Source: Methanobacterium sp. (GTDB taxonomy: Archaea > Methanobacteriota > Methanobacteria > Methanobacteriales > Methanobacteriaceae). Taken from it: DNA of 8,272 bases. This document shows, in pieces, positions 1 to 6,267 of this stretch. Position numbers and translations under genes: made by a program. The stretch's first letter is position 1, and each line of letters starts with the position of its first letter. The notes beneath the pieces are model-generated. The model was not told the DNA's origin. It made no database searches and saw only the letters and a program-made list of their open reading frames with translations. The stretch covers positions 1 to 8,272 of the forward strand of contig PLXT01000132.1 in the NCBI GenBank assembly GCA_003151535.1. Reading direction: 5' to 3'.

Positions 1-81
1 TTTTTTATTTGCGTTACAGTACTATATGAGGATGAACAAAATTGTTCAAATAAATTGATGGATGTTTTTGAAGTATTATGA
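1..81 (+). CDS. 3' end of an unidentified gene (partial, cut by window edge)
   Basis: The first reading frame is open from base 1 to a TGA at 79-81 and encodes 26 residues ending in YEDEQNCSNKLMDVFEVL. The composition is mixed and protein-like rather than the Lys/Asn/Ile/Tyr-rich output of AT-rich spacer. Its stop overlaps the start of the next gene in an ATGA junction (78-81), an arrangement typical of translationally coupled operon partners, and the next gene has no clear ribosome binding site of its own. I do not recognise the protein from so short a tail. The alternative is a chance open frame, since runs of about 26 codons do occur at this base composition; the ATGA overlap tips the balance. 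Confidence 0.5.
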   Translation, partial: FFICVTVLYEDEQNCSNKLMDVFEVL

Positions 82-560
82 CAATTAATAATAAAAGTAA
101 AAAACGTAAAAGTAAAAAGAAGCAGGGTAGACCCTCTAAATTAACACCTGAATTACAAGCGGAAATCATATATTTACTTAAAATCGGAAATTTTGTTGAA
201 ACCCTTTGTAACTTTGTTGGTATAAATAAATCCACATATTATGATTGGATGAAAAAAGGTGAAGAATCTACACATCCTCGTAATAAATATAAAATTTTTC
301 AAGAAGCTGTTGTACAGGCTATGGCTCAGAGTGAAGCAATGAATGTGGCCATCATAACCAAACTAAGTAAATATGATTGGAGAGCTGCAGCTTGGATTTT
401 GTCACGTAGACATCCCGATAAATGGGGTAAAAAGAAATATGAAGATTTCGATCTAGATATTAATGAATTAGATGAAAATCATGTAATTACATCTAAGGAA
501 GATTTGGCTATCTTCAAAGAAGCATTAAACTTGGTTGCAAGTCAAAGAAAACAACAATAA
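78..560 (+). CDS. Terminase small subunit-like helix-turn-helix protein
   Basis: This 160-residue protein has a very basic N-terminus (residues 4-21, many Lys/Arg, ending in GRPSK, an AT-hook-like core). A helix-turn-helix at about 36-60 follows (VETLCNFVGINKSTYYDWMK), then a helical region. The block DWRAAAWILSRRHPDKWG at 100-117 is what I associate with phage terminase small subunits of the phBC6A51 type. In phages such proteins bind packaging sites and recruit the large subunit. The C-terminal 40 residues are acidic, then helical. No terminase large subunit, portal or capsid gene is visible, so this may be the edge of a provirus or a domesticated DNA-binding protein. The ATG at 78 overlaps the upstream stop, and no strong Shine-Dalgarno is present, which suggests coupled translation. 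The fold assignment is fairly secure; the packaging role is inference. Confidence 0.75.
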   Translation: MTINNKSKKRKSKKKQGRPSKLTPELQAEIIYLLKIGNFVETLCNFVGINKSTYYDWMKKGEESTHPRNKYKIFQEAVVQAMAQSEAMNVAIITKLSKYDWRAAAWILSRRHPDKWGKKKYEDFDLDINELDENHVITSKEDLAIFKEALNLVASQRKQQ

Positions 561-680
561 TTCACTTAAATAATATGTGGAAGGAATATACCCCTTTCCT
601 CTTCTCCATCTATAATGGGTTATCATTAACAAATTGAACTTCCCAAAATTATGTAGCATTTGATGTTAAAATTTACATTT
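561..680. terminator. Convergent intergenic spacer with a weak hairpin
   Basis: Two genes converge on this 120-base spacer. On the plus strand, 579-584 (GGAAGG) can pair with 593-599 (CCTTTCC, one bulged T) around an AT-rich loop, followed by a pyrimidine-rich run to about 607. On the minus strand only short T runs follow the cation exporter stop. A termination role is plausible from position, but the stem is short and bulged, so the call is weak. Confidence 0.25.
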
Positions 681-1577
681 TTAATCGTAACAATCTTCAT
701 AATCGTCAATTGGGCATACGTGAACTATTACTGTATTTACAGTGTCAACTTTATTGATTATAACTTTTTCTACTGTATGTGCTAATTTATGTGCTTCTTT
801 AATAATCAAATCACTTTTAACTTCGACATGGAGTTCAGCTGTTACATATGAGCCCATATCATTGATTTTAATGTCATGTACACCGTAAATACCCATAACA
901 GTGAAAGCAGCTGATTGAATATCTCTTATAAGTTCGTCAGATGGCACTTTTCCCATTATATGATCTATATTTTCAAGTGCAATATCAAAAGCAGTTTTTA
1001 AAATCAACAAGCCTACAAAACCACCTACAAGAGGATCTAAAATAGGGAAACCCATTCTAGATCCTACAATGCCAATGAATATAGCTGCACATGCATATAT
1101 ATCAACCTTCTGGTGTTTTGCATCTGCAATTATTGCCGGACTGTTTATCTTCTTCCCAATTCTCATGGAATAAGATGTTAATGCAAAATTAGCCCCAATT
1201 CCTATAAGTGCCATAACTGCTGCAATAGCACCAGGAGGCGTTAAAGCAGTTCCTAAAGTAAGTTTTTGAAATACCTCTGAGAATATCTCATAGGCAATCA
1301 AAACTAATACAATGACAATTAATAATCCTGCTAATGGTTCCGCTTTACCATGTCCATAAGGATGATCGTTATCAGCAGGCCTTAAACCTATTTTAAATCC
1401 CATAAAAGCTATGGCTGAAGTAAAAACATCAGAAAATGTGTGTGCAGATTCAGCAACAAGTGCAGTACTGCCTGATACGATACCTACTAATAAATTGAAA
1501 ACTGTAAGTGCAATTTTTCCTGAAACTGAAAAAATAACAGCCCTCTGCCCTATCTTGTCTCTAACTTTCGGCTCCAC
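681..1577 (-). CDS. CDF-family divalent cation exporter
   Basis: A 298-residue cation diffusion facilitator that exchanges cytosolic divalent metal for protons. Six membrane segments fall at roughly 12-35, 37-57, 80-103, 115-137, 155-173 and 178-200, followed by a soluble C-terminal domain at 210-290 that in this family dimerises and binds metal. The intramembrane site is HxxxD twice: H46/D50 in TM2 (AESAHTFSD) and H155/D159 in TM5 (ADAKHQKVD). This HD-HD pattern is common in zinc carriers, whereas manganese carriers usually have DxxxD. The loop motif DHPYGHGKAE (71-80) is a CDF signature. H234, H250, H263, H267 and H286 are candidate regulatory ligands. The start is GTG at 1577, chosen because GGGGGTG (1583-1589) lies five bases upstream and close to the archaeal 16S complement GGAGGTG. 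It lies 86 bases behind the Nramp gene. Zinc as substrate is an inference; cobalt, iron or cadmium are possible. Confidence 0.93.
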   Translation of the reverse strand: MEPKVRDKIGQRAVIFSVSGKIALTVFNLLVGIVSGSTALVAESAHTFSDVFTSAIAFMGFKIGLRPADNDHPYGHGKAEPLAGLLIVIVLVLIAYEIFSEVFQKLTLGTALTPPGAIAAVMALIGIGANFALTSYSMRIGKKINSPAIIADAKHQKVDIYACAAIFIGIVGSRMGFPILDPLVGGFVGLLILKTAFDIALENIDHIMGKVPSDELIRDIQSAAFTVMGIYGVHDIKINDMGSYVTAELHVEVKSDLIIKEAHKLAHTVEKVIINKVDTVNTVIVHVCPIDDYEDCYD

Positions 1578-1628
1578 ACAAACACCCCCATAAATCTCAC
1601 TAATTTTAGAATTTAATAAATTATTAAT

Positions 1629-1642
1629 TTTTTATTATTATA
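1629..1642 (-). promoter_or_regulatory. Possible TATA-type promoter of the CDF gene
   Basis: On the minus strand the spacer reads TGTATAATAATAAA about 55-65 bases before the GTG start, which would place transcription start near 1605-1615 with a leader of about 30 bases. An imperfect inverted repeat with ACATT/AATGT arms at 1642-1660 sits just upstream and could be an operator. The sequence is so AT-rich that a chance match is easy, and read-through from the Nramp gene is an alternative. Confidence 0.3.
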
Positions 1643-1663
1643 CATTGTTCAATTTAATGTAAT

Positions 1664-2926
1664 TTATTTGGGCAGAAATAATGTTATCAGTAATGCTATG
1701 CTTAGTCCCATCACAATTATAACCGTTGCTCCTGCTATGTAGTTGAATAACTTTGAATTTACATATTCGCCCATAACTTTCCTATCATTAATGATTACAA
1801 GCATTAATATCAGTAAGAATGGTAGTAGAAGACCATTTGCAACTTGGGAAAGATATAATATGGTAAGTAATGGTGCATTTGGTATCATAATGACAATTAC
1901 TGCTATTAATATAAGTCCTAAGTATAATCCGTGGAATATTGGCGCTTCTCTGAATCCTTTGGAAACACCTGCTTCAAATCCTAAACTTTCACATACATAG
2001 TATGCTGTAGATAATGGTAGGATACTAGCTGCAAACAAGGAGGCATTTAAAAATCCAAATGCAAATAATATACTAGCATATTGCCCTGCAAGTGGAGCAA
2101 GTGCTTTTGAAACATCTGCTACATTATTAACCTGGATTCCATTGGCATGTATGGTGGCTGCACATGCTATTACAATAAAAAATGCTACTACATTTACCAC
2201 TATAGCCCCAAATACTGCATCCATCTTTGAATATTTTAGGTTTTTTAAACTAATTCCCTTCTCCACAACAGAAGATTGTATATAAAACATCATCCAAGGA
2301 GCTATCGTAGTACCAACCAACCCTATCATCATTGTGATATAAGCCGTAGTTGGAGTTATTTGTGGTATTATGGCATCGTGAACAGCAAGAGCCCAGTTTG
2401 GTTGGGAAAGATATCCTGCTACAATATATGTTAAATAAAGGGCTGAAGCCATTAAAAATACTTTTTCAACACTTTTATAATTGCCCTTAACCACCAATAG
2501 CCAAACAAATAATGCAGCAACAGGTAATGCAATAAATGTAGGTACATGGAATATTCCTGCACTCACAGCTATCCCTGAAAATTCTGCCAGTATGTTACCC
2601 ATGTTAGCAGCAAGAAGAGCTATCATTATTAAAAAGGTTAGTTTTATTCCTACTTTTTCACGTATGAGATCTGCAAGTCCTTTACCAGACACAACACCCA
2701 TACGTACACCCATTTCCTGGATAATAGCAAGTGCTATAATCATGGGGATAAAAAGCCAAAGTAAATTATATCCAAACTGTGAACCTGCCAGAGAATAAGT
2801 AGTAATTCCACCAGCATCATTATCCACATTCGCAGTTATAATTCCCGGCCCCATTACTGAAAGGAAGATTATGAAACTTAAGAAAATAGGGTTTTTAAAG
2901 ACACGGGTAAAAATTCGAATATCCAT
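1664..2926 (-). CDS. Nramp-related divalent metal transporter with non-canonical metal site
   Basis: A 420-residue membrane protein with about 11 hydrophobic segments and the LeuT-like Nramp layout. The TM1 region (residues 25-50) reads ITANVDNDAGGITTYSLAG and aligns with the canonical DPGN helix break: D37 is kept but the Pro is A38 and the Asn is G40. The TM6 motif MPH is replaced by APW at 209-211 (TTIAPWMMFY), so the metal-selecting methionine is an alanine. This DNDAGG/APW pattern is shared, to my knowledge, by a clade of archaeal and bacterial Nramp relatives. Classic Nramps import Mn2+ or Fe2+ with protons; Nramp-related NRMT proteins, which also depart from the canonical site, carry Mg2+. 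A GGGAGA ribosome site (2934-2939) lies seven bases before the ATG and just after the stop of the upstream sensor gene, 16 bases away. Family is certain; substrate is unknown, with Mg2+ favoured by the MgtE-like partner. Confidence 0.9.
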   Translation of the reverse strand: MDIRIFTRVFKNPIFLSFIIFLSVMGPGIITANVDNDAGGITTYSLAGSQFGYNLLWLFIPMIIALAIIQEMGVRMGVVSGKGLADLIREKVGIKLTFLIMIALLAANMGNILAEFSGIAVSAGIFHVPTFIALPVAALFVWLLVVKGNYKSVEKVFLMASALYLTYIVAGYLSQPNWALAVHDAIIPQITPTTAYITMMIGLVGTTIAPWMMFYIQSSVVEKGISLKNLKYSKMDAVFGAIVVNVVAFFIVIACAATIHANGIQVNNVADVSKALAPLAGQYASILFAFGFLNASLFAASILPLSTAYYVCESLGFEAGVSKGFREAPIFHGLYLGLILIAVIVIMIPNAPLLTILYLSQVANGLLLPFLLILMLVIINDRKVMGEYVNSKLFNYIAGATVIIVMGLSIALLITLFLPK

Positions 2927-2942
2927 TTTAAAATCTCCCTAT

Positions 2943-4187
2943 TTATCTTCCAAACATTCTTGGGACTTGTTTTTTCCATGCAGTTGGTAAAACAATATCT
3001 ATCGCATCATCTATTGTAACCATTCCTTTAATCTTATTTTTATCATCTACTACTGGTAGGGCGATTAAATTGTATTTCGCAATTTGTTTAGCGACTTCAT
3101 GTTCTTTTTCCATCACATCAACTGTGATCATTTCTTTAGTCATGAAATCTTTGAGTTTTTCATCAGGACCTGCGATTATTAATTCTCGTAATGAAATAAC
3201 TCCAGATAAATCGTTATTTTTTGATAAAGCATATATATAATAGATACTTTCAACTTCTTCTGCCAGTTCTTTAAATTTATTTAGTATTTGTCTTGCAGTG
3301 AGTTCTTCAGATACTGCTGCAAATTCTGTGGTCATTATTCCCCCTGCAGTATCTTCAGGATACCCTAAAAGATGTTCTACATCTTTTGCTTCTTCCGGAT
3401 CCATTAAATCAAGCAATTCCCTTCCACGTTCTGCTGAGAGATCTCCTATTAAATCAGCTGCATCATCCGGTGACATTTCTTCTAGGAGATCAGCTGCCCT
3501 TTTATTGTTCATTTCCTCAAAAAGGGTCACTTGTCTTTCGGGTGAAATTTCTTCCATAGCATCGGCTGCAATTTCTTCATCTAATGAATTGAGTATTTTG
3601 ATTGAATCATTGATGCTTAATTGATCCACAATTTCTGCTATATCTGCAGGATGGAGCTTTTTTAACTTATATTCTGGGACTTTTAATTTTAAACGTGATA
3701 CATTACTTTCTAAAACATCTACATCCTTCCAGGAAATATTATCATCTTGAAGTTTAATACCAAGCCCCTTAGGAATTCTTTCAAGCCCAAGACGTCTTAA
3801 TATACCTTTAAAACTTATATCTGCCCCTATGAGACGGTAATAATCTTGTGTTGTTGCAAATTGGAGATCATTGATACGTTTTAATTTTTTACCTTCTAAA
3901 TCCACTACTTGTTTGTCTAGGACTTCATCTGCAATTAAAATATCCCTATTTTTAAGTTTATATTCTTTAATATCATTAAATTTGATTTTGAGTTTAATTT
4001 CTTTGTTTATTAATTCCACATCTTCCCATGGAACATTAATATCTTTTTTGTCGGTGGTACGTACGATTAATGCCTCTACAATTGGATATGTTACACTGAC
4101 TGATGCTACAAAGTCTTTGAACTTTCCAATTTTTTTTCCTTCATTATCAATTACTGGTTTATTTATGATTTCGCTTAAAAAACGCAT
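2943..4187 (-). CDS. PRC-barrel / MgtE N-domain / CBS-pair protein (soluble MgtE-like sensor)
   Basis: A 414-residue soluble protein with no membrane segment. Residues 1-70 form a PRC-barrel (LSEIINKPVIDNEGKKIGK). A second PRC-barrel spans about 83-160. Residues 174-272 are an MgtE_N superhelical domain with repeated short helices (HPADIAEIVDQL, AADLLEEMSPDDAADLI). At 274-290 is the MgtE junction motif GYPEDTAGGIMTTEF. CBS domains follow at about 284-340 and 345-400. In MgtE the N and CBS domains bind Mg2+ through acidic residues and gate the channel; here the protein ends 14 residues after CBS2 where the plug helix and channel should begin. A strong AGGAGGGG ribosome site (4192-4199) fixes the ATG. 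It sits between the Lrp gene (31 bases upstream) and the Nramp gene (16 bases downstream). Role as a metal-responsive regulator of the Nramp protein is inferred from domain content and gene order. Confidence 0.88.
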   Translation of the reverse strand: MRFLSEIINKPVIDNEGKKIGKFKDFVASVSVTYPIVEALIVRTTDKKDINVPWEDVELINKEIKLKIKFNDIKEYKLKNRDILIADEVLDKQVVDLEGKKLKRINDLQFATTQDYYRLIGADISFKGILRRLGLERIPKGLGIKLQDDNISWKDVDVLESNVSRLKLKVPEYKLKKLHPADIAEIVDQLSINDSIKILNSLDEEIAADAMEEISPERQVTLFEEMNNKRAADLLEEMSPDDAADLIGDLSAERGRELLDLMDPEEAKDVEHLLGYPEDTAGGIMTTEFAAVSEELTARQILNKFKELAEEVESIYYIYALSKNNDLSGVISLRELIIAGPDEKLKDFMTKEMITVDVMEKEHEVAKQIAKYNLIALPVVDDKNKIKGMVTIDDAIDIVLPTAWKKQVPRMFGR

Positions 4188-4218
4188 AGTACCCCTCCTA
4201 CTTATTTAAAAATTTTAA

Positions 4219-4668
4219 CTATTTTTTTGGAATTATTGGAACCATCTCCTCTTTAACTCGTTCCATTACAATCATTTCAGTTAAATCTTCTACACCATCA
4301 ATGGACCGTATTTTAGTGTTCATTAGCTTGTTGAGTTCTTCTATGTTTTGAACCCAAACTTTGATGAGAATATCATATTCTCCTGAGACGCTGTATACTT
4401 CTGATACTTCTTCAAGTTTTGATAGCTCTTCTTTAACAGATTCATGTTTTTCTGACTCTGTTTGTATGATGATTATTGTTGTTATATCAAGACCGATTTT
4501 TTCCCAGTCCAGTATAACTGTGTAACGTTTTATTACATCTTTTTCGAGCTTTTTAAGTCGGTTAGAGATTGTTGCATCAGGTGCATCTATTTCTTTTGAC
4601 ATTTGCGATAATGTTATTCTAGAATTTTTTATTAAAGAACGGAGTATATCCGCATCCAAATCATCCAT
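4219..4668 (-). CDS. Lrp/AsnC-family transcriptional regulator
   Basis: A 149-residue protein of ordinary Lrp length. The N-terminal winged helix-turn-helix covers residues 1-60, with DLDADILRSLIKNSRIT as the first helix and DATISNRLKKLEK (31-43) as recognition helix. The RAM ligand-binding domain at about 62-140 shows the expected SGEYDILIKVWV strand at 95-106. Such proteins form dimers to octamers, bind palindromic AT-rich DNA, and often respond to amino acids. The gene is first in a minus-strand run with the PRC/MgtE_N/CBS and Nramp genes, so it may autoregulate that operon; a metal or other ligand cannot be read from the sequence. The ATG is preceded at three bases by GAGTGA (4672-4677), a modest ribosome site. 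Family assignment is secure, target genes are inference. Confidence 0.92.
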   Translation of the reverse strand: MDDLDADILRSLIKNSRITLSQMSKEIDAPDATISNRLKKLEKDVIKRYTVILDWEKIGLDITTIIIIQTESEKHESVKEELSKLEEVSEVYSVSGEYDILIKVWVQNIEELNKLMNTKIRSIDGVEDLTEMIVMERVKEEMVPIIPKK

Positions 4669-4703
4669 TTTTCACTCAACTACCTATAGTTTTTTGTTTT
4701 ATT

Positions 4704-4740
4704 AGAATAAATTATGGTATATTCATAAATACATATAAAT
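4704..4740 (-). promoter_or_regulatory. Promoter and possible operator of the Lrp-led operon
   Basis: On the minus strand, ATTTATATG at 4732-4740 is a good archaeal TATA box about 65 bases before the Lrp start, predicting transcription start near 4707. Between the TATA box and that point lies an imperfect 20-base palindrome (4704-4723) with perfect outer arms GAATA and TATTC. A repressor bound there would block preinitiation-complex assembly, the usual mode of archaeal Lrp autorepression. The TATA call is reasonable; the operator is inference. Confidence 0.45.
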
Positions 4741-4777
4741 GTTTGGGAAAATTACTGATATTTTCATAAAGGAATAG

Positions 4778-4802
4778 GATTCTACCAAATTCTTTTAGAA
4801 TC
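4778..4802. repeat. Cluster of three AGAAT half-sites upstream of the Lrp promoter
   Basis: On the minus strand, reading from 4802 to 4778, GATTCT is followed after two bases by AGAAT and after five more by AGAATC. The first two form a palindrome ATTCT-AAA-AGAAT, and the outer copies form a six-base inverted repeat with a 13-base spacer. It starts about 40 bases upstream of the TATA box, a position used by archaeal activators or cooperative Lrp binding. Chance is possible in this AT-rich spacer. Confidence 0.3.
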
Positions 4803-4939
4803 ATTAGTAATCTAAATTTTATAATAATTGATCAAAATAAAATACTATTAAAATTTAAAATTAAGAGCAAAAAAAATATTTTATGAATATTATTGTATAC
4901 TGTATAGCTGAGTTACAAGCATTATTTTAATAAATCTAA

Positions 4940-5038
4940 CTGAAACAAATAAAAGTGTACAATCTGGACCATGTATCTTACAATGAACTTCTGGGTGCAT
5001 TCACACAAGGTTTTGGAAGACTAAATATTTCCAAATAA
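4940..5038 (+). pseudogene. Possible gene remnant, unidentified
   Basis: From 4952 the plus strand encodes KVYNLDHVSYNELLGAFTQG followed by FGRLNISK and a TAA at 5036. The base composition here is visibly richer in G and C than the flanks, and the residue mix is protein-like. Upstream in the same frame there are several stops (4928-4939), and no ribosome site precedes the possible GTG at 4955. I do not recognise the fragment. It is most likely the tail of a lost gene, but a 30-codon chance frame cannot be excluded. Confidence 0.25.
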
Positions 5039-5089
5039 ATCTGATATAATAGTAAAAAATTTTATGATATTTTAAGGAGTTATTATATT

Positions 5090-5216
5090 TTAAAAATTAA
5101 TAATACAATCACCTTGTACTGTTGCTATATGTAAAAAGATTCCCATTACGAGTATTATCACTATAATGATAATAAATTATTCCTAAAATTCCAGATACAG
5201 CTCTATGAAATTTCAC
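5090..5216 (-). pseudogene. Possible frameshifted small membrane or pilin-like ORF
   Basis: On the minus strand a GTG at 5216, with GGGGA at 5221-5225 just upstream, begins KFHRAVSGILGI. If one A is removed about 40 bases in, the frame continues as a strongly hydrophobic run (FIIIIVIILVMGIFLHIATV) and ends QGDCIINF at a TAA (5090-5092). A short basic N-terminus followed by one membrane helix resembles archaeal type IV pilin N-terminal segments (RAVSPVIG-type), which is only a likeness. As it stands the frame is broken. Confidence is low because the region is short. Confidence 0.25.
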
Positions 5217-5326
5217 AAGCTCCCCAAATAATATTTGTATAAATCTAAATGAATTGATTACCAATTAAGTAAGGTTGGATCTGCATAAATAAATTTTTAC
5301 AGAAGATTATAATTTTCAAATATATC

Positions 5327-5596
5327 TTAAACCATCTTTATTTGCTCATCTAAGAGATTTATATGTTTTAAGTCTTTCTTTTTTCCTTCAATGATTATAC
5401 AATCATTTAAAAACTTTGTAATATCTATGGAGGATCCATATTCTTCACTCAGTTCTTTATATATCACATATAAATTTTCTTCAACTTCTTCCTTAGTTTT
5501 AAGAAAAACATAATAATCAGGGTTATCTCTTTCAAAAAGAATATAGACATTATCTCCAGATTTTAAATCGTTTAGTTTTATCTCGCTTTCAAACAT
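5327..5596 (-). CDS. Hypothetical protein, 89 residues
   Basis: An uninterrupted 89-codon frame in a region where random frames are dense in stops, so it is probably or was recently a gene. The protein is acidic and soluble, with no signal peptide or membrane segment. Residues 12-34 (LKSGDNVYILFERDNPDYYV) look like beta strands, and 35-60 look helical (KTKEEVEENLYVIYKEL). I do not recognise the family. No good ribosome site precedes the ATG; instead another frame reads into it from upstream and ends at a TGA at 5589-5591, overlapping the first codons. The sense run across that overlap (MNKTDIMGWAYV, then FESEIKL) suggests the true gene began further upstream and is now frameshifted, or that two genes are coupled. 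Confidence 0.55.
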   Translation of the reverse strand: MFESEIKLNDLKSGDNVYILFERDNPDYYVFLKTKEEVEENLYVIYKELSEEYGSSIDITKFLNDCIIIEGKKKDLKHINLLDEQIKMV

Positions 5597-5669
5597 AAGC
5601 CCATCCCATTATATCAGTTTTATTCATTTCTTCTACTATTAATTTATCCCTTTGAAATTGTATGATAAA
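5589..5669 (-). pseudogene. Truncated 5' part or upstream partner of the 89-residue hypothetical
   Basis: After a TAA at 5670-5672, the minus strand is open for 26 codons and encodes QFQRDKLIVEEMNKTDIMGW followed by AYV and TGA at 5589. It overlaps the start of the 89-residue frame by eight bases. One interpretation is a single longer protein split by a frameshift near 5592-5600; another is the tail of a separate gene, translationally coupled. A possible internal start is the ATG at 5627. It stops abruptly where the trkH remnant begins on the opposite strand. Confidence 0.35.
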
Positions 5670-6267
5670 TTACTCAAATTCTATTAACATCATATATTTA
5701 CATCACTAAGATATTCGGCATTCCAAGTAGTGACTGCTTTAACAACCACGGATCTTCAAACAGCCAGTTCATCTGATATAACATTCAAATGGGGAAAACT
5801 AGGCATATTCATACTTATCTTACTAATAATTATTGGTGCAGGTGCCTGTAACTGGTGGAGATATCAAATGGCTAAGGATAGGAATACTTGCTAAAGGTAT
5901 GTGGTGGGAAATAAAATCATTATTACTCCCCAAAAAGTGCAGTTATTCCACGTAAAATTCATCATATACATGATATTGGAGTAGACAAAGATTTATTAAG
6001 ACTAACAGGATTATTCGTATTCAGCTATATCTTTGTTTATATTATAAGTATTATTATCGTCTTATTCTACTATTCAAACGTTTCCCAAGTTTTGTTTGAA
6101 GTAGCTTCTGCTCTGAGTAATGTTGGGCTAGGTTCTGGAACATAACATCAGCTTCATCAGTAGTAGTAAAACTAGTTTTCATAGCAGACATGTGGATAGG
6201 AAGACTCGAAATCTGGCCAATACTTCTCCTAATAGTCATAGCAGCACAAAACACAATTAGAAAATAA
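5670..6267 (+). pseudogene. trkH: trkH-type potassium uptake protein, C-terminal remnant with frameshifts
   Basis: Three consecutive frames spell the C-terminal part of a TrkH/KtrB potassium transporter membrane subunit. Frame one (5688-5850) gives SLRYSAFQVVTALTTTDLQT and a membrane helix up to IIIGAGAC. After a shift near 5850 comes TGGDIKWLRIGILAKGMWWE, the remains of the filter-linked STGGGIK motif with a Gly to Asp change. A shift in the C/A run near 5931-5936 restores PKSAVIPRKIHHIHDIGVDK and the next helices through FEVASALSNVGLGSG. After another shift near 6143 the end reads VVVKLVFIADMWIGRLEIWP and stops at 6265-6267. TrkH is normally about 480 residues; only some 195 codons remain and the 5' 60% is missing. 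No trkA partner is visible. It is non-functional. The minus-strand open frame at 6054-6254 is its antisense shadow. Confidence 0.92.

Larger units (their letters stand above)
4803..5326. other. AT-rich gene-poor spacer with coding scraps
   Basis: No intact gene of convincing quality lies in this stretch of over 500 bases. It is very AT-rich apart from islands of more balanced composition at about 4952-5020 and 5190-5225, which coincide with the two short coding-like remnants annotated separately. I see no tRNA, no long repeat and no terminal inverted repeats of an insertion sequence. It reads as a decayed region between the regulator promoter and the small hypothetical gene. Confidence 0.5.

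Noticed and set aside
33..48. 16-base palindrome TGAACAAAATTGTTCA near a TATATG, looking like an operator and promoter for the terminase-like gene
   Set aside because: It lies inside an open frame that ends in an ATGA overlap with that gene, so it is more likely coding sequence of an upstream gene.
1640..1655. Shared 9-mer TTGAACAAT upstream of the CDF gene, near the left edge and around 7994
   Set aside because: The copies lie in unrelated contexts including coding frames; a 9-mer of this composition can recur by chance.
4188..4218. Possible metal riboswitch ahead of the sensor gene
   Set aside because: Only 31 bases, mostly a ribosome site and AT-rich sequence, with no room for a structured aptamer.
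4912..5250. Similar strings ACAAGC...ATAAATCTAA near 4914 and 5214 as a possible direct repeat
   Set aside because: Spacing between the matching parts differs and the similarity is low; no insertion-element ends are associated.
6054..6254. 66-codon open frame on the minus strand
   Set aside because: It is antisense to the trkH remnant, whose protein similarity on the plus strand is unmistakable.
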